Positions 58,501 to 64,000 of a stretch of DNA of 64,000 nucleotides are shown here, piece after piece (position 1 is the first letter of the stretch; each line of letters begins with the position of its first letter). Origin of the DNA: Ovis canadensis. Lineage: Eukaryota; Chordata; Mammalia; Artiodactyla; Bovidae. Position numbers and translations under genes: made by a program. The notes under the pieces were generated by a model. That model searched no databases. It saw only the letters and a list, made by a program, of their open reading frames with translations, and was not told where the DNA came from. Where the stretch lies: assembly GCF_042477335.2 (NCBI RefSeq), contig NC_091256.1, positions 45,525,001-45,589,000 of the forward strand. Reading direction: 5' to 3'.

Positions 58501-58629
58501 TGTTAGGTTCTTGGGATATATAGTTAAACAGAATGTCAGTAAACCCAGAGAAAATTTTAATACAATTCAAGCATTCAGATAAACTGTTTAGATAACTGTT
58601 AATTCAGATAAATTGTTATTATGTACAAT

Positions 58630-59075
58630 TTTTTTTTGAGAGTTTATGTTTTATTTGACCGACATCCTAAGGACTTTAAGCCCAGGAGATAGCATGTTAA
58701 GTAATCCTGGAAAAACTGCTCCAAGGAGGTGAGGAGGAAGCTAGGATATATAGGAATTATCCAACAAAGGACACAAAACATTACTGTTAATAAAAGAAAA
58801 CTCAGTTTAAGGAATTTAACACTTTTCTGTGTATGAGAAGATGCAGGAGTCTGAGCTCTCTCCATGCCTTTGATATGCACCTCAGCTATCTGGAGCCAGT
58901 ATCCTGTTTTCACATCCCGAGTTTCCTCAGGGCTCGCCATCAGAAGTGGCTGCATCAGTCTGATGGCTGCTAGATGGTAAGTATTCTTTGTTTCCTTCCT
59001 GAGCTCCCTCAGGACTTACCAGCTCACCATCAGAATTGGCTACAATCACTGAGGACTGTGATATCTTTTTTTACT
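58630..59075. mobile_element. Probable LTR or other interspersed repeat, unresolved
   Basis: Compositionally distinct from its surroundings, with an internal imperfect duplication ('ctcgccatcagaagtggctg' near 58934 and 'ctcaccatcagaattggcta' near 59023). The family was not determined. Confidence 0.35.
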
Positions 59076-59339
59076 GATATGGCAGACAATATTTTATTTC
59101 TCAGTTCTTCATCTTGGTCCAAAATTTGAGACATTTCATGACCAATTTTTGTCCCATGGTGCTGGGACGTTCTTCTTAGATCTGGCAAAAGTTTTTGTTG
59201 ATTTTCCACTTTGGATGTTAATTTCTGGATTAGGTTCTGTTGATAGCTAAAGATTCTCTGGATCCTCTGTCTTACTAGTCCATTATGATCCAGGAAATGT
59301 TTTCAGCTTATTGCTTCTTTCCGTACCTAGAATCACACT

Positions 59340-59606
59340 GCTGCTAAGTCGCTTCAGTCGTGTCCGACTCTGTGCGACCCCATAGATGGCAGCCCACCAG
59401 GCTCCCCCATCCCTGGGATTCTCCAGGCAAGAACACTGGAGTGGGTTCCCATTTCCTTCTCCAATGCATGAAGGTAAAAAGTGAAAGTGAAGTTGCTCAG
59501 TCGTTTCTGACTCTTAGCAACCCCGTGGACTGCAGCCTACCAGGCTCCTCCATCCATGGGATTTTCCAGGCAAGAGTACTGGAGTGGGATGCCATTGCCT
59601 TCTCCA
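59340..59606 (-). mobile_element. Bov-A2 SINE
   Basis: Antisense, two A units. A perfect 11-bp target duplication, AGAATCACACT, lies at 59329-59339 and 59607-59617. Confidence 0.94.
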
Positions 59607-59617
59607 AGAATCACACT

Positions 59618-60099
59618 ATTAGAATTATTTTATGAGTCATAAATGTGATCTATTTCCTCAAAATGTTTACCATCATTAGTTTTGTCACAGGGTCTAGTTA
59701 TACCCTGGGTACAGTAAGAGACAACAACCTTATAAAATAGACAGGATATAAGTAATACAGCTAGTAATATTAACAAAGTCCTAGGGCGGCATGGAGACAC
59801 AAAACACATTTGGAAATGAAGAACAGATTAAAACAACGATTACATCTTTGTTTACAAAGCTCTACTTTATTAACTTTGTTGTAAGTTATAGCATAAGAGG
59901 AAACCTCTTTTGGAAAACAAAGATTAAAACTAGTATATTGTCCAAAAAGTCATAAAATTATAAACCATGTTTATCCGTTCATCTGATCCCATAAAGTTAA
60001 TTCCTGTTGATCTGGATGAAGTCATCAGATTTTCCATTAGAGTTTTGTTTTGAGAGTTCTGGGGAAAGATAGCATGTCTTTCAGTTTATCAGTCATTTT
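59618..60099. other. WDR64 intron, unassigned
   Basis: No gene or repeat recognised. Confidence 0.35.
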
Positions 60100-60545
60100 T
60101 TGTTGTTCATTTGCTAAGTCATGTCTGACTCTTTGTGACCCCATGGACTGCAGCACACCAGGCTCCTCTCTCCTCCACTATCTCCCAGAGTTTACTCAGA
60201 TTCATGTCAGTTGGTGATGCTATCTAACCATCTCATCCTCTACCGCCCCCTTCTCCTTTTGCCTTCAATCTTTCCCAGCATCAGGGTCTTTTTCAGTGAG
60301 TCGGCTCTTCACGTCAGATGGCCAGAGTATTAGATCTTCTGCTTCAGCAACAGTCCTTCCAGTGAATATTCAGGGTTGATTTCCTTTCAGGTCAACTGGT
60401 TTGATCTTGCAGTCTAAGGGACTCGCAAGAGTCTTCTCCAGCACCACTATTCAAAGGCATCAGTTCTTCGGCGCTCAGCCTTCTTTATGATCCAGCTCTC
60501 ACATCTGTACATGACTACTGGAAAAACTATAGCTTTGACTATACA
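60100..60545 (-). mobile_element. BovB LINE, older 3' fragment
   Basis: Antisense, diverged, 'ttgttgttcatttgctaagt' terminus. Confidence 0.88.
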
Positions 60546-60649
60546 GATGCCCTAAAGCAATAAAACAATGGTGGCATGAGACCCACATCCTGCCCAGTGA
60601 GCTCAGTAAGTTAATGACCCCTAGGACAGGATACATAGTAGGTGCTCAT

Positions 60650-61215
60650 TAAAAATACATGCAGTGACATATAAAAGTCTCAAAAACCTACTAAAGAATA
60701 TTTAAGTATTACTGTGTGATTCAACTTACATAGCATTCTAGAAGAAGTAAAAACAAATCTAAAAAAAATTAGAACAGTAGTTGTCTTGAGTGAAGGGCAA
60801 ATATTGATTGGCAAGAGTATGAAAGTGTGTTTTATCTTGATGGGGTTTGGATTGTGTTTTGAATATATTCCTATTCAAATTCATTGAATAGCACACTTGA
60901 ATTCTGTGCATTTTATTATTTATAAATTTTACTAAAAAAATGTAAATAGTGAATTCTAGTTAAAGATACATATACTGAAGTATTTAGGGGATGATATGTA
61001 CTGATATCATCATCTTACTTTGAAATATATTTTAAAAACAAGGTGGATTGAAGGGTATGTAGGGGATGAATATGTAACTACATATGCAATGAAGCAAATA
61101 TTACAAAATGTTTGTAAGAGTAAATTTTAAGTGGAGGGTTTTATAGGTACTCATTTTATAAAGCTGCCAGTTCTATATTTGTGAAATTTTTCATAATGAA
61201 ATGTTGAGAAAGAAA
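60650..61215 (+). mobile_element. Old L1 3'UTR
   Basis: 'atattacaaaatgtttgtaa' and the 'gtgaaatttttcataatgaa' end match L1M 3'UTR. Confidence 0.5.
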
Positions 61216-61889
61216 TACTTATGAACCATACACTCTTCAGGAAAGAGATTTTATAATTACAAAGACTTTTTACACCCCTGCAAGTCCATCCATGGACTGA
61301 GAATTCAAGGATCCTAAATTAGGGAGTTAAGGACCCTGGTTCTGTAACTCTAAGGATCTACTACTAAGGACTTGTCAGGAGATACCTCTTTTTATCTGTG
61401 TGTGGAAAACAATATTGGTTTCTTTCAATTTACTTACAATTTTGAAAATCAGAGAATATCCTGTAACAGAAATAGTCTGATGATATATTTTCCTTATTTA
61501 GATTTTTCAAACAATATTTAGGACAGCAAGAAAAAATTAACCAGATATCAATAAGTGATATCACCAGAGCAATATAAGAAGCTTACAAAATAAAAGCTGA
61601 AAACAAAAAGTTGAAATTTTATTAACTGGTATTGGAAAATCTAGTTAAAATCATATAATGTAAACATGGTGAAATAATAATTAGACAGAAAATGTGAACA
61701 ACAATTTTGTGACCTCTTGATATGACCCCAAACTTACCCTTCTTGTCAAAATCTAGGAGATGTTAAAACAACCTAGCTATTTTTAGATAGATGAAAACAT
61801 GAAATGCTCCTGAGTGGAGCTGAAAGAATACTTGTGATTATTTCCAAGAGTAGTTTCTAATAAACTGTTGAAACTTCATCTACACAAAG
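61216..61889. other. WDR64 intron, unassigned
   Basis: No confident family or exon. Confidence 0.35.
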
Positions 61890-63496
<1,607 letters not shown>

Positions 63497-63573
63497 TCAG
63501 TTAAATATTTTGAGCTGTTTTAATGGCATAGAGAAAAACAGAACATACAGTGATATACTTGCCACTCAGCTTT

Positions 63574-63776
63574 GGTGGCTCAGACAGTAAAGCATCTGTC
63601 TACAATGCAGGAGACCAGGGTTCGAGCCCTGGGTTGGGAAGATCTCCTGGAGAAGGAAATGGCAATCCACTCCAGTACTATTGCCTGGAAAATCCCATGG
63701 ACAGAGGAGCCTGGTAGGCTACAGTCTATGAGGTATCAAAGAGTCAGACATGACTGAGCAACTTCACTTTCCCACT
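63574..63776 (+). mobile_element. Bov-tA SINE
   Basis: Sense. Flanked by tcagcttt on both sides (about 63566 and 63777). About 110 bp upstream of a WDR64 acceptor. Confidence 0.92.
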
Positions 63777-63929
63777 TTCAGCTTTATCAGATCTTAAGCT
63801 CTACCTGCCCCCGTCTAATATAATTCCTCTTTCTTATTTACTTTCTCGAGGTAACTAGTAACCTGAATAAAGTTAGTCATCAAAGTTTATACCCACATGC
63901 CATATTCAGGTTTTATTCATATATATAGC

Positions 63930-64000
63930 TTCCCTGGCAACTTAGATGGTAAAGAATCCACCTACAATGCAAGAGACCCATGTTTGATCCCTGGGTCAAG
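63930..64000 (+). mobile_element. Bov-tA SINE, cut by window edge
   Basis: The tRNA-derived head only ('gcttccctggcaacttagat'); it continues beyond 64000. Confidence 0.88.

Overview
This window comes from a ruminant (bovid) nuclear genome. It is full of BovB LINEs, tRNA-headed Bov-tA SINEs, Bov-A2 SINEs and CHR-type SINEs, a mixture restricted to ruminants and their close relatives. Older mammalian repeats (L1, L2, MIR, MER5A, MaLR LTRs, mariner ends) lie beneath them. I cannot tell cattle from sheep or goat by reading.

Two protein-coding genes lie head to tail on the minus strand, the order expected from human 1q43 (WDR64 followed by EXO1). WDR64 enters from the right edge. I found fourteen coding exons for its C-terminal half, between 63463 and 17098. 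Every one has AG/GT boundaries, every splice phase matches its neighbour, and together they give 1,509 nt (502 codons plus stop). A probable poly(A) signal follows at 16779-16784. About 10 kb further on, a CpG island at about 6130-6980 holds the EXO1 promoter, with CRE, GC-box and E2F-like motifs and a probable non-coding first exon. The first two EXO1 coding exons follow at 4787-4947 and 1746-1865. The rest of EXO1 lies beyond the left edge.

Almost everything else is intron or intergenic DNA made of interspersed repeats. 1-6.6 kb: EXO1 introns with L1, MER5A, BovB and Bov-tA. 7-16.7 kb: the intergenic interval, with two BovB copies (one 5'-inverted), a 2.3-kb L1 and several SINEs. 17.2-23.9 kb: the last WDR64 intron, filled by a near-complete L1 carrying three younger insertions. 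24-41 kb: mostly small old repeats plus a PCMT1 processed pseudogene. 41.4-51.7 kb: a BovB-rich block with a complete element (41771-45374) and a 4-kb element whose 5' three-quarters is inverted (47611-51647). 52-64 kb: old L1, L2 and MIR pieces around the upstream WDR64 exons.

The long open frames on either strand are mostly LINE or SINE sequence. The real exons are short and were recognised from splice sites, phase continuity and family resemblance, not from ORF length. I found no new gene system. The most interesting signals concern retrotransposon biology: two independent BovB 5' inversions consistent with twin priming, a 5' leader shared by an L1 and a BovB in the same window, an L1-BovB chimeric ORF, and a WDR64 exon bracketed by two directly repeated BovB 3' ends.
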